Assembly (NCBI GenBank): GCA_032173965.1
Contig: JAVUNC010000019.1
Location: 16,794,234-16,858,233 of the forward strand
Direction: 5' to 3'
Length of the DNA: 64,000 nucleotides
Source: Sitta carolinensis
Taxonomy: Eukaryota; Chordata; Aves; Passeriformes; Sittidae
Under the pieces are notes generated by a model that had not been told where the DNA came from, did not search any database, and saw only the letters and a list, made by a program, of their open reading frames with translations. Positions within the stretch are counted from its first letter, which is position 1. Each line of letters begins with the position of its first letter. The position numbers and the translations under genes are program-made. Positions 27,241 to 40,100 of the stretch are shown here, piece after piece.

Positions 27241-27756
27241 ACTTGCTACAGCCACTTAACTCCATTCAAAGTATTTCAAGGTCCAGTGCTTATTTCTATG
27301 ACTTTTCCATTAACCTCTTCCTATCACCCCTAAATAAATGGCTACTCAGGTTTCTACAAGTAAGGGCTTTTCATCTCTGCTCCAATGACTTCAGGTGTAC
27401 AGCTGCCCTGTAGGACGTGCTCCATTTTGTCTGCACCATGTCTGTAACACAATAACCTGCTATTGCTTTAGAAAAAGATGTATTAAATTTTCCAGGCAAT
27501 AACTAAAGCCGCTTAAGTGGATGGGGTTTTCCCACAGGGGAGAGATAAAGTTACTTAAACAAATGATTTAATTTTACACAAGGTCCTGTATGCTTTTCCC
27601 TAGCAATCACTGACAGTTCTGGCTAGGGAGACTCTTCAGAGTTTGTACTGGTTAATTGGTGTCACTGTACTGACACATGCGGGCATTAAATTCAGCTCTT
27701 GATTTTCACATTTTATAAACCACCTCACCTGAGTCAGTGAATAGCACCACTGTAGG

Positions 27757-28104
27757 CTATGCAAGTTTTACTTTGCTCAGAGCATAGGACAGAACAGAAT
27801 CCATCACAACAGTTGGGAACAAAGCACACACAAACACCAGGGCCTTCTCCTTCAGCTTGGCCACCATGTAACGTGCTTTGGGTGCAGGAGATGTTAGAGC
27901 ATCCACCATAGCATCTACGACCTCATTGCCATTAGTGCTTCCCTCACTGAGGATGCTGTTGAAAAAGTTTGCCCGCTCTTGAACGTACTCCTTGTTGTAA
28001 ACAGCCTTTTCCTCTTCACTCAGTTCATTCCAGATCTCTTCAGCACTCAGTGGTGGCTGAATTTTTGTAGAGCGTGCATAATTTCCTGGCTGGATAATAC
28101 AGAC
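27757..28104 (-). CDS. SDR9C-like exon 4 (C-terminal, stop)
   Basis: 348 bp, 115 codons plus TAG, residues 207-321. The acceptor is CTTGCTTTTAG. It begins [16 protein letters not shown], followed by a substrate-side helical segment ([16 protein letters not shown]). It ends in a hydrophobic helix ([18 protein letters not shown]) and SKVKLA. The hydrophobic end could be a second membrane contact. Confidence 0.9.
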   Translation of the reverse strand, partial: VCIIQPGNYARSTKIQPPLSAEEIWNELSEEEKAVYNKEYVQERANFFNSILSEGSTNGNEVVDAMVDALTSPAPKARYMVAKLKEKALVFVCALFPTVVMDSVLSYALSKVKLA

Positions 28105-31100
28105 CTAAAAGCAAGATGTAAAACTTATCAAGGTGCAATCAGTCATTGTGAAATAAATTAAATACTATAGTCAGTAACACAGATCAAAAGCTCTCTACAG
28201 ACAGCCAGAAAATGCTGCTTTGTTGGAATTTTAACCCCGGAAACTTGACTGAAATCAAATATAATCCCGTGAAATATTTAATATTGCAGAGGTGCTTTAT
28301 TCTGATTCCTCATTTTGCTCTGATGTTAATGTTCTTGTTTTGACTACTCAGCACACCCTCACAGAATGCAATAAGAGCATCTTTGATTGCTGCAGAATGC
28401 TTAATGATATAAATGTTTTGACAATACTGAGACAAAGTATTTCAGTATGACTTTGATGTCTCCGAAGTAGAATACTTTGGAATACTTTGGATTTTTCACT
28501 CAGTGGGGAACCTTGCAATTGATAATTTGTTGACCCAATTTGGGACAAAAATAGGTATCAAAGAAAATTATCGGGTCCTGAGGAAAGAAGTGCTGTTTCC
28601 CCAAGTAGGTGTAGTTAAAAGTAAAATAGGTCTTGTCACTGAAGAACGGGGGGACCAAAGGTCTCTGCCTCTCAGTGAAGCCATTAGCAAATTTCTAATT
28701 TTGTGCACAGAGACTTAAATGAAAAGTACGCAAATTCTTTGCTGCTCCAAACGTTTTCTTTGTGTCTTGCTGCTGTTCTGCTCCCTTCTGAGCATTCCAG
28801 GGAGTTTTGGAGCAGGCTGAGCACTCACAGCACACACGCTGTTCCTTAGTTAGCAGCAGCCTTGTTCAAACTATTTGTAGATATGCAACATTAAAAGCTC
28901 TGTGGCATTTAGTTGACCTGATTTCTAAAGACTGCAACACAAGGTGAGGAAAACCCATGCTGAGCTGTGTCAAAGACTTGAGGATCAGACAGGCATTCTC
29001 TGGGAAGTCTGTGGTGATATAAAACCCTGATGTCTTCACTCAGCCATGCAGCCCACCCAGCAGAGGCTCCCACCTGTGTCAGTGCCTGCCTGCTGGCCTG
29101 CATGGTGATGGATTCGCTGCTCTCAGGAGGATTGGGGTGCAGGTGCTATGGACAGGGAGAAGGAAGGGGTGCAGACAAACCCCAGCAGAGGAATGGTGTG
29201 CACAGCTGGGACAGCTTGTGCTGCCTCGAGCAGGTTTGTCACACAGCATCCCCGGGAGCCCTCCCTTCTGGTGCTATTTAGAAAAGTGCTTGGTATCAGC
29301 CAAATAGTAAACCTCCCACATTTATTGTTAACAAAGGGGCTTTGAAAGCTTCCTTTTTTGGAGCTGGCTTGGAGAGAATAAAAGAGGGTTTGGTTTTTGC
29401 CCTCCCCACATTTTCTGTAGCCTTTCTACTGGAAGACACACACTTTGTTTCCTGTAGGCTGTCAGCTTGCCTGGCCAGAGTTCAGTGGGACAGAGCCATT
29501 GCTCCATCTGCTCCTTGCCACCCCTGTGCACCTTTCTCCTGAAAGGACAGAGAGAACAACAGAGCAGTGCAAGGGAGCACAGGAAAAAGGGAACTGTATT
29601 TTGTAGGCTCTCCACAGGGTAGGTTCTCAGGCAAATGCATACAGTTCTCACTCTTGCATACAGTGAGAAACAGAAACATACCTCTCAAAGATACTCCAGA
29701 AATGTCTGACAGCCTGGCTCACTCCATTATGTGCTGGGACTACCGCAGAGGTGAAACAGGAAAAATCCCAAAACAACCAGGGAGGCTAACCTGTTAAACT
29801 AAGCTCTTCCATGCATTTGAGATTATCCTCAGCTAATCAGCAGAAATCCTCATCATGCTGTGTGGTATTAGGATGTGTGAAGTCACTTGCATTTTACAGC
29901 CCTTCATATTTATTTGACAGGGGTAGCTAATAGATGCATAGCTGTAATATTTTCCAGCACAAATCTTATGAACAATGCTGTAAATCTGTGTACATAAACA
30001 GTATACCAATGCAAACCTGCCAGGGAAGACTCTGAGTGTTTGAGAAAAGTGTTTCAGCAATAGTGACTCCAAGGAAAAAGCCCAGTGAAGCTACTTAGTG
30101 ATCTAAGCTTCAGGTTTGACTATTAGAGTTGCTTAGGGCCCTAAGAGCACTCTTAGAGCCTCTTAGGTTAAGAGAATAAACACATAATGACTCTGCACAA
30201 TGCTGCCTCTTGCAGTGTAGCTGTTCTCACAAAAAGCAAGGAGTTGATGTTGTAAGAGGAGAGAAAGACCCCTTCAGGGAAGTGACAGGCCCCCTTCTGG
30301 CTGCACAGCACTCCGTGTCTGGGCTCTTTGCAGCCACCCAGGGAACATTTGGGTTCCTCACTGCAGTTGGGAGCTCAGGCAGGCCTGTGCCAGGAAGCTT
30401 CTCCACTGCAGAGGATATGGAGAAGGGGTGTAAGTTTCAGTGCTGACACACAGATCTGCTTCTCAGAGCCAAAAACACTACCCAGGACTGCTGTTTCCAG
30501 TGATCTCTTTCCAAAAGGAAGCTGCACCCATGAATGCAGTTCTGAGCTTTTATCTTTGTTACTTTGTTTCATATAACTCATTACATCACTTACCTGGTTT
30601 CCAGGTTCTTGTTACATCACTTACCTGGACACCAAACTTCTTCATTTCCAGTCTTAAAGCATCACAAAATTTTTCAATAGCTGCCTTGGTCATAGCATAA
30701 ATGCCATTTCCCAGAGTAAAATAGGCAATGATGCTGGACATGAAAACAATACGCCCTAGAAAGAAAACAGTGCAAAGTGCAAATAACATAACTTCACTCT
30801 CAGTCTTTAACATGGAATCAATTCATCTCAGTCTTCTGAGCTGCTAAGAATGTGCTGTTTAGCAGGAGACTGTTTTTCTGCACACTGTGCCAAAACTGGG
30901 CAGTGTCAGTGTGCAGTCCCAGCACAGAAGGACACTCAGCTCTGTTAAGCCAAAAATGTCACAAAAAAATCTTCTACCTCGTGACAGATGTTGGACTAGA
31001 CAAGGTGTAACACATTCCCAGTGTGCTGCTTATTCCTTCTGAGCCTGAGATAAGATGAAAAAGATGGAAACAAAGCCGTGCCCTAAAGACTGAAAAACAG

Positions 31101-34100
31101 TAGTAAGAAACTGTGCTAGTAAAAGAAGAAGGACTGCAGAGGAGAGGGGAGGTGATTTTCCCTGTGGTGGATATATGGTTACTAATATCAGTTTTTTTCT
31201 GTGCACTGAGACCTGGTTTTATAACTGTTCATATAAAGCCCAAGCCAGACTGTACAGTGATAAGCTTCACCAAAGAAATGTGACTTGCCAAATGTGTGCA
31301 GGTTTTCACCACCTTACAATGATTTCCCTGATCTGTGCTGCTTTTCCCTCCTTCCTAACTCTTGCTGAGTGCAGGCAGCCCTTAAATAGCAGAGATTCCT
31401 CATTTGAGGCACTGGACTGTGGTTAATTTCCATTGTTTCCTTGTAAACTTCTGTCACACAGTCGTGCCATGGGGTAAGGAATGTCTGAGCGTGGATATAC
31501 AAATACCAGAGGTGAGGGAGAAGATGGCCTTGTCATGGACAATACAGAGAACACAGCTGCACTCCTGTAGTTGCCACAAATACAGATAACATCTGGGACC
31601 CAGATCTCACCAAATGGAATAGGGTTGGGGGATATCAAAAGGTATCATGGGAATGCAGTGAAATCTGTCATTCTGAATTAGATTTCCTGCCTTCCTATAC
31701 GGCTTCCCAAATAAATTTTATATACAGTAAGAGGAAAATAACTACCAGCTTGCTGATCAAGATGCTCTATCAGCTGGCTTGGCCAGCTGGAAAAGATACA
31801 GGGAAATGTTGCTCCTCTCAGGGTAGAATGTTTAAGTCCTAGGCTAGAGGGCATTACCTCCCTTTACAAGTATTAATAATTGTATTAATAATTTTGAAGA
31901 GTTTCTTGGAATAGGTGCACATCCATGGGAGGATGACCTCTGCCTCCTCTGTCCAGTAGCTGAGTGGCCTGGGGCACACACCCAGGATGTGGGACACCTC
32001 ACTTAACTTTTCTTTGTGCCTAAGGGAATTGAAACCCAGCTTCCCCAGGAGAAACACTCTAATGTCTCTAATTCAGGCTTTTCATTTGCAGAGGTCACTT
32101 GCTGCCCCCAAACACATAAGCTTTAGCTGTCCTGGTTGTACCTGCAAGGAAGGCAACAGGAAATCTAGGATTCTTCCAGTGATTCTTCCTAGAGTGCCTT
32201 GACCTCCTCTCCCATATAGATGGTACTTGAAAATGGAGTGCAGGAGTTAATCAAGGAAACACTGACAGCACTGAGAGAGAGATATGAAACGTTCCTCTGA
32301 GCTAAGGTGTGTGTGCAGCCATGCAGACCTGAACCTTCTAAAGGTTTATGCATGTGCTTAATATTGCATGCACAGTCTCTTTTGCTTCAAAGTAACCCTG
32401 TGCAATTCATGGGGCCAGAGAAATGCCTCTGGTGGATCAGCATCACAGAATTTCAGCAGTATGTAGGACATGACAGAGAAAAGAGATGTCTCCCTGTGTA
32501 ATGGCCACATGACACACTCACTGGGTCCACACAATAGCACATTCTTCTACAAAAACACATCCAGCTCACAGTATTTAAAGGTTTCTTTCTTCTTGTGTCA
32601 GAATATCATCAACCAAAGGCAGCCAAGCAGAAAGAAGCAGAATAGCCCCAAAAAAGGATGTTTTTACATCAGTTTGTGTAGCAGTGACACCTGGAGTTTC
32701 CAGGTGAAACCTACCCCTTCCTGTGCTTGATGCTGCACACAGAGCACAAATCCTCACCCTGAAGAGCCTACAGCCAGAAGACACAAGGAAGAGGGGATCT
32801 TCTCCCCAAACACAGATGGAGACAGAGAAAAAACTGCAAAGCACCCAGGACGTGCTGCCATGCTGCCGAGGGCTATTGAGCCATTCCTTCTCAGAAAGAA
32901 GGATAAAGCCCACATGTAGGGAGGTTCATGCAAATGCACTTATCCCACTGGATACCCATGCACCTCTACATACTTGAAGTTTTCTGCCCAAGGTCACAGA
33001 GGCTCCACAGAGCTGGAACTGGAAGCTGGATGTGTCTAGTTCACCTCTGTGGGGTCATTCCTCCTCTCCTAATTGCCAAACAATAAAATTGTAAAGCCTA
33101 AGTCACAGAATTAAGCACTTTAATGGGCCTTTGTGTTTTCTGATTGTCAGCGCTTAAAAAGGCTTGCCTGGGATTAATAATCTACGATAAACATTTTTCC
33201 TCTCTTTTTTGAGTCAAACACTGAGAGAAATCCTTATTTGTAAATACTTTTTTCTATGTACTGCAAAGACAGAATCTTTAAAGTTATTTTTTCCCCTTAT
33301 GACTTCACCCACTTTTCAGGATCAAGTTGCTCTTCCAGGCCACACAGAAGGAGGCTGTCATTTCAGTTCAATGAAAGACAATTAAAGCCTCTTTTATAGA
33401 TGCTACACTACCCTGATTATAGTAAGCTAATTATTCTACAACTCTAAATAACAGTGGATTAGCATTACCCTTGTACTTCCTTAGAAGGGGAAGAAACGCC
33501 AGGGTTGTCCTGATGCTCCCAAGGAGATTCACATCTGCAAATTTTTCATATGTCTCCATAGGCAGCCACCCTGTCTCACCAAATGTTGATATTCCTGCAT
33601 TGTTGACAAGGCCCCAGAAACCTATGGAAAAGAAATGACTCAGCAAGCATCTTTAACTGCAAAGCAACCACTGTTAGATAACAAAGCAACACCACTGATT
33701 CAGACCCTTGGAAGAAACTGTATGGTTGTGTAACATTTTTGTCTTTTCCACTTTCAAGTGCAGGCATGTTTTGTTTAATGAAGGAATGCCATTGTGGCCA
33801 TAATCTGGACTAAATGGAATCAGAGAATAGTTTGGGTTGGAATAGCCCTTAAAGATCATGCAGTTCTGCCCCCCCCCTCCCATGGTCAGGGACACCTTTC
33901 CTATAAGTCTCAGTGCTGCTTCATAATCACTCACTCTATATTTGTCTTAAGATATCAATGAATAACATGATCTGGTAGACTACATCTTACTGCCAGTGTG
34001 GTGTACCATGATATTTTAATTACTTTAATCCCACTGTGTGCTATGAGCAGCTTTGTGAAAATTATATTAAGCAGTCTAAAGGCTAAGGGGTACTATTTTC

Positions 34101-37100
34101 AAAGTGCCTGACTAATTTAAGAGCCTTTCAAGATTTGAGCTCTGATTTCTTCTGAAATCAGCCACAATCAGGTACATGGCTGCAACATTGGGTAAAATAA
34201 TCAAGTAGGGTCAGTGGCTACAGTTTGTTTTTTTTTAATTTTGTACTTTTAAACAACTTTATTCCCCAAGTAATGCCAGATTTTGATGCTAAGGAGCCCA
34301 TCCCGACATACAGAAATATTTCAGTGTTTACAGCAGAAATTGCAGTATTGGCAGCAAAGCTTGTCCTGACAGAGGTCAGTGCCAGGAAGCCAAAGCCCTT
34401 GAGCCCAGAGCCACAGCAGGTCTCCCATGAGCCCTGTGCAGAGCTAACAACCTCAGCTGTGGGAATGCTGTGTGCTGGATACTGTGTGCTGAATTCTGTG
34501 TGCTGGATGCTGTGTGCTCCAGTGTGCAGACTGGAGCTGACACGCTGCCTAAGTACTGATTAAGCTTTTGGAAACATTTCTGTTCCTGTCCTCCAGTCCT
34601 GACTGACAGAATTTCGAGGGTGACCAGCAGGGTAGCTAAGGAGAGCCAGGCAGCCTGACTGGCACTGAAACAGCTGGATTTGCAGCTTAGTTCTGACAAC
34701 CTTGACAATTTTCTCGTGCATTTCTTTTAAAGAATCCTTGTAGGTGTCCAAGGCAAATAATTGTTTTGTCATGCCTTCTACAAGACCTCCAAGCCTGGGT
34801 TTCTGGGGAGGCAGAGAAAGTTTTAGTGCCTCTCTTCCTCTGGACACATGAGTTTAGGGCAGGGGTGATGGTGACCCAGCTGTAGCCTCCTGTACCTGTG
34901 GCAGCAGAGTTATTCTCAGGAGACTTTTGATCACCTTAGTCAAGGCACTGCAGAAACCTTTGAGCTGAATCCTTTTCTTTCTGATCTTCTCTGACAAAAC
35001 TATTGGAATAATTTCATGGTATCTTCAAATACACATTTCTCCTGCGTCCTTCCAGAGCCCCACCAAGAACTGCCAATATCAGATTTCATTCAAAACAGTA
35101 GTTTAACATGAAACAGAAAATTTTGGGGATTAGTTTGTAAAGCAGACCTTTGTAAACTTTTCTAACATATATATACATTACTTGTATTATCTAACGAAAT
35201 TAGTCTTTAAACAGAGAAAGAAACTATTTTCTTTTAATGAACGTCTCATTTGCAAGGCAAAACTCTCAAAATCACAAATTTACCAAACTGAACTTGGATA
35301 ACCCTATCCTCCAAAGAGAATCAATCACTATTCAGCAGCCTGTTACCCAGCAATCCTTGACACTGGACCCCTCTTACAACTTTAGTTACAGACAGACTGC
35401 TGCCCTAATAATGCAGCAGTTTCCTCTGGACTCACTTCTTATCCATGGCCCCAAATGTCAGCAGACAGAGGAGAGGGAATGAACTTTAAAATTTGCCATA
35501 GAATTGGGCATCCTAGACTTCCTTCTTCCCCCTGCCACTGCCCTATTTTTTCCATGTCTTTCCATCATTCTCTGGCTTTATTCCTCCATCTTAAAATGGA
35601 ACCCAACCCCATGGGTCTTACCTCCCCATAAAATGCTTCCAGATCAATGGCTTGGAGAGCCCTCTGTAGAAGCTAATTATTGATATTTTTGACTTGCACA
35701 TGATCTGACCTGCCGACGGGCTGAGTGGCTGCACACCCCATCTGCTTCTGCTCATAGCTGGAGGTTTCTGTACTCAGGGTTATTTTTATATAACCTAACT
35801 CTAACACAACCCAAACTAAAGCCTGGCATCACTGCAAAAGCTGTTTCGTGATCTTTTCAGCTTTACCTTTTCTAATTAAAGTCATTTTGCTTCTGCCACT
35901 GCACCCTGTGCAGCACCGCAAGAACACTTGTGCTGCATACCCCTGATTTCATCAGGCCTTCAGCAATACAGCTATTAATCATTAGACAATTGATTTTCTT
36001 CCTCTTTCTCTAATCTGTGAAACTCAGAATTTAGCTTGCAAGGCTTAAGTTTTCTCTCCAGCCATTTGCCTCGTGCTTCAAAGCCTCCAGGTGGCTGCCG
36101 GTGAGGCCAGCTTGTGTGTAGCAACAGAGCTCACAAAATAATGGCTCCTTCCTTCTGTGTAGTGGCCACATCAAAAGCCATGAGGAGAAAAAATGGCTTG
36201 AGTTATACCAAAACAGATCTTTTAAAGAGAAGATTAAGTTAAACACCAAAAGACACTTTGCACCCAGTCAGCTCGAAACACTATGCTTGCCCTCAAGCAA
36301 AACATATTGTTTCTTAGAACATTTTGGCATTCCCAAATGGGAAATGTTCTGATATTTTCCAGAATGTTTCTTGCCACTTTGTTTAGTTGAATCAATTCAC
36401 AAAATTCTACCCAAATAACAAACAGTTCATTATTCCCTTATGCCACTTTCTCAGAATATTTCCTGCTTCCTGAGAAACAATCTGTCTAGGTCTGGATTCA
36501 GAGTACTTGAATCTGCTTTGGTCTTTTTTTCCTGAAATGTTTCTGGTAAAAATTAATGCTATAAATGTGCATTCAAAACATATTGTAAATCTGCTTAGAC
36601 AAATGCAGCTCAGGTAACCTAAGAAATACAAATGGAAATTGTGGAGGACAAGGCACAGGAACTGAACAGCTGAAGGAGAGTGACGCTGCATTTCCTCAGT
36701 GTCCATGCAGAGACACATTTGGAAAAAAACACCTGATGTTTGGTGTGTCAGACTGTCAAAACAGAACTCAGCCCAAACACATTTTATGAAGAGAGGTGTT
36801 AGACTGTGCTACAGCAGGCAGGGAAAAAATAAACTGGAAAGCAGGACTGGAGGTCACAGAAATTTTCACAGATCTCTGTGTTTAGGAAATGGATCCTGAC
36901 AACAAAAATTAAAAGATACAGCCATGGATCTAAGAATCACTTTAGGAAACCAAACTTAAGATTAGTGAGGCTGTCTGGAGAACAGTAGCTCTCACATAAA
37001 ATCCCCAATATGTTCTACTTCACAACAGGGTGACCAGAAGGCACATATACAAAGTCCTTATTTAAGCCCAAAAGATATCTGGTATTTTTTCCAGAAACTC

Positions 37101-40100
37101 TTAAAAGTCCTCTTCCTATTAAAGTTAATCCAGCTGCAGGTTTGCAAAACCTTTTGGAAATCAATTTGTTTCTGAGTTGGTGCCAACACTCAGATAATAT
37201 CTGAATTCTGCCCTCTCAAAATTCTGACAGGTATTCTTGGAATCACTGATCTTTGGAGTTTCTCCTCTAAGCCTGAGCCCATGTGAAGATTATATGCTCT
37301 TTCCTGATAGATTCTAGAACAATACTAAAGGAAACTAGCCAAAGGAAGGAAAGTGTGATTTGTCTTATTCCTTTGGAAAAATGAGGAGAGGGAACAACCC
37401 AATCTGTCTGTGGCAATGCAGGGTGGTAGCAGGCCAGATGAGATTCCTGAGTTATAGTTACATCCATTCATGAGTCACCATCCTTTGCTTGGGATATTAT
37501 GCTGAAATTATCTTCACTGTAAGGATAATCTATTTCTACAGGGAGTCTGGACTAAAATATTGTACCATGGGTAAATTCCATGAATACAAAATCATAATTA
37601 AGTGTAAGAGAGTACTTAATAACCTTTGAGTAGGAAGTGGGACTAAAACTAATATCCCTCCGTTCCAGCTAGCTAATGTCACCCACTCATAGCAGCCAAG
37701 AAAGGGAAGAGAAATTCTGATTTGAAACAGAAGAAAATCAGAAAAATTCTGAGGTTTGCCATAGAGCCTAACAGAATTGCAGATCACCATGCTCTGAAGT
37801 GCTGGTCTACTTCATATTTGCTTTGGATTTCTACTCTTGTATAACAGAGAGAGAGAAGATAATGAGGAGCTTGGGCTAGCTATAGTTACAGCATAACTAG
37901 AAGGTGTAGGGAGAACTGTATTTTATTCCTGATATTCTGAATTTATTCTGATATTTTACTCATTTTTGTGTACATTTTGTACTGAATAGTCTACTTAAAG
38001 TATAAAGTCTCTTTTAGTCTTTTGTAAGTCTACTTATCCTGGGCCCAGGAAAAAGGCAGATTAAGGTGATTTAAAAGACAGCATATCTGCCAGAAAGCCC
38101 TATCTGTCTGATAGTTTGTGGAAAGGATGATAGTGTAATCACAAGGAATATTTAATCTTCACCAGGATTTACTCTGAACTATTTAGACACAGGCATACAA
38201 AACCCAATCTTCATTTAACTGCTTTCTCTTAGTTTTGGTCCATCTTCTGAGGTTTCATTCGGAATCCATGGCCTTTGCACACTTGCCATTAGGCCTGGGA
38301 TTACTGAAGTGACTATTTTTGGAATGATACAGGAATGTTTTGGTGATCATAATTTAGAAGTCCAGCACACCAATATGATGTACTTACAATCCTTCATACC
38401 TGCATGAAACTGATTATAGTTAAAATGGCAAAAAAGGAGGAAATAATCCCTAAGCAACACCTAGTGATTTCCAGGGATAGGCTCCTCTTCTCAGTTTCTA
38501 CAGGAAATTGCTGAGCAGAATTCTCTGGCTCTGAGGGAGAAACAGAGAAAACTGTCCCACAGTACTTACAAGCTAACAGTGACATACAGAACACTGCCAG
38601 CAGCTATTTAAAATGTGGATGTTTTCACAGCTTCTGAACAACATAATTCATGATCTACTGTAATCTTCAGCACAATCCACTGGATTCTTACATCAGTTTG
38701 AACAGTTGGTGAAAAAAACAAAAGAAGACTTTTTATCTGGCCAGTGCTTATTTACAACAGTCTACTGGACTCAGCACCCACTCTCTGCTCTCCTCATTAC
38801 CAATTCCTGAGTTACATTTGATTTCCACTTTGGTCAGCACTCTTCTGTAGGCCCTGGATGTGGCTGTCCATGATCCACCAGGGAAAATGTCCTAAGGTTT
38901 CACCAGTGAGGGTTTGCTTAACTGGTGGGAGATATTGAGGCACATGCTCCACTGCCCACCATTCGGGTAGCAGGTAACATGTTCTGTGTAGTCATATGCT
39001 TTTCTTACCTTCTAGGTTGTTTCAGAACATAAATGCAATTACAAATGGTTCAGAAGTCTCTTTCCTAATGAAAAAGAATTTAATCAAACACAATCTTTGA
39101 CCCAAATATAAAAAAAAATTACAATTCCTTTATTTAACAAATAAATTGGCTAATATGAGAGCTAACTTCCTGTTTAATCATGAAATTGAAACTGTTTTTA
39201 TAAAGATAAAATACTAAAGAAAACAACATATCTCTTTACAGAGGTGCTAAGAATGAACACTTCTACTGAAGTCTTTTGCTTAAAGTCTGCATGAATATTG
39301 CCACGGTTTTCTTACAATTGAGATAAAAATACTTGTGCCCCTCTATTTTAGAAATTATGAAGACTTGTAGTTTTAGTCCATTAGCAGACATTAAAATAAC
39401 TCCTTTGCTTCTTCTTATTAAACAAAAGGAAGAATACTTGATAAACGTGAATTTCCCCATGTGCTACCTGGATCTATAAAATTACTTTGCTGCCTTTGCA
39501 GAATACCCTCAAAATTCTGCAGCAGCAGAGCTGCCCAGCCATGGAAAAAGGTTTCATGCAATGTGTGTGCTTGCCCAGCCCAGTGTGGTAAGTGTGAGGG
39601 TCTGAGTGACAGCCCAGGAAAAGCACTGTGCACTCCATGTGCCTGCTGCATTCCACACCAGCCCTGCTGAGTGTCTGGATGGGCCTGGAGTTGATCTCAA
39701 GGCACATCCACAGTCTCTAAGCAGCAAGGACAACCCAAAAGTTAGTGCTGACTCTGGACTCCATGAGCACGACACGACCATTGCAGGACAGCATCAGCTG
39801 TAGGAATTGCAGGATAAATTACATGAAACCCAGAGTTCCAAGTGACCTGGTCCCCATGGAGCTTTTAAGGGCTTTTGGGAGACATTTGTGTTCATCTGTA
39901 GGTGGAGGAAAGGCCTGAGAGGGGAAGGCTCTGCCTCTTAATAAGATAAGGTCAAGATCAACATAAATGCATGTGCTTAATGAGCAATGTCTAGGCTTTT
40001 TCTTCCTTTGCTTCTCATTGCATCCCCTTCCCAATGAGCTAATGAGCCAAGCAGGCAGAAGCCTTGCATTTCATTATCTCTCTGCGTGCCTCATTCTTCA

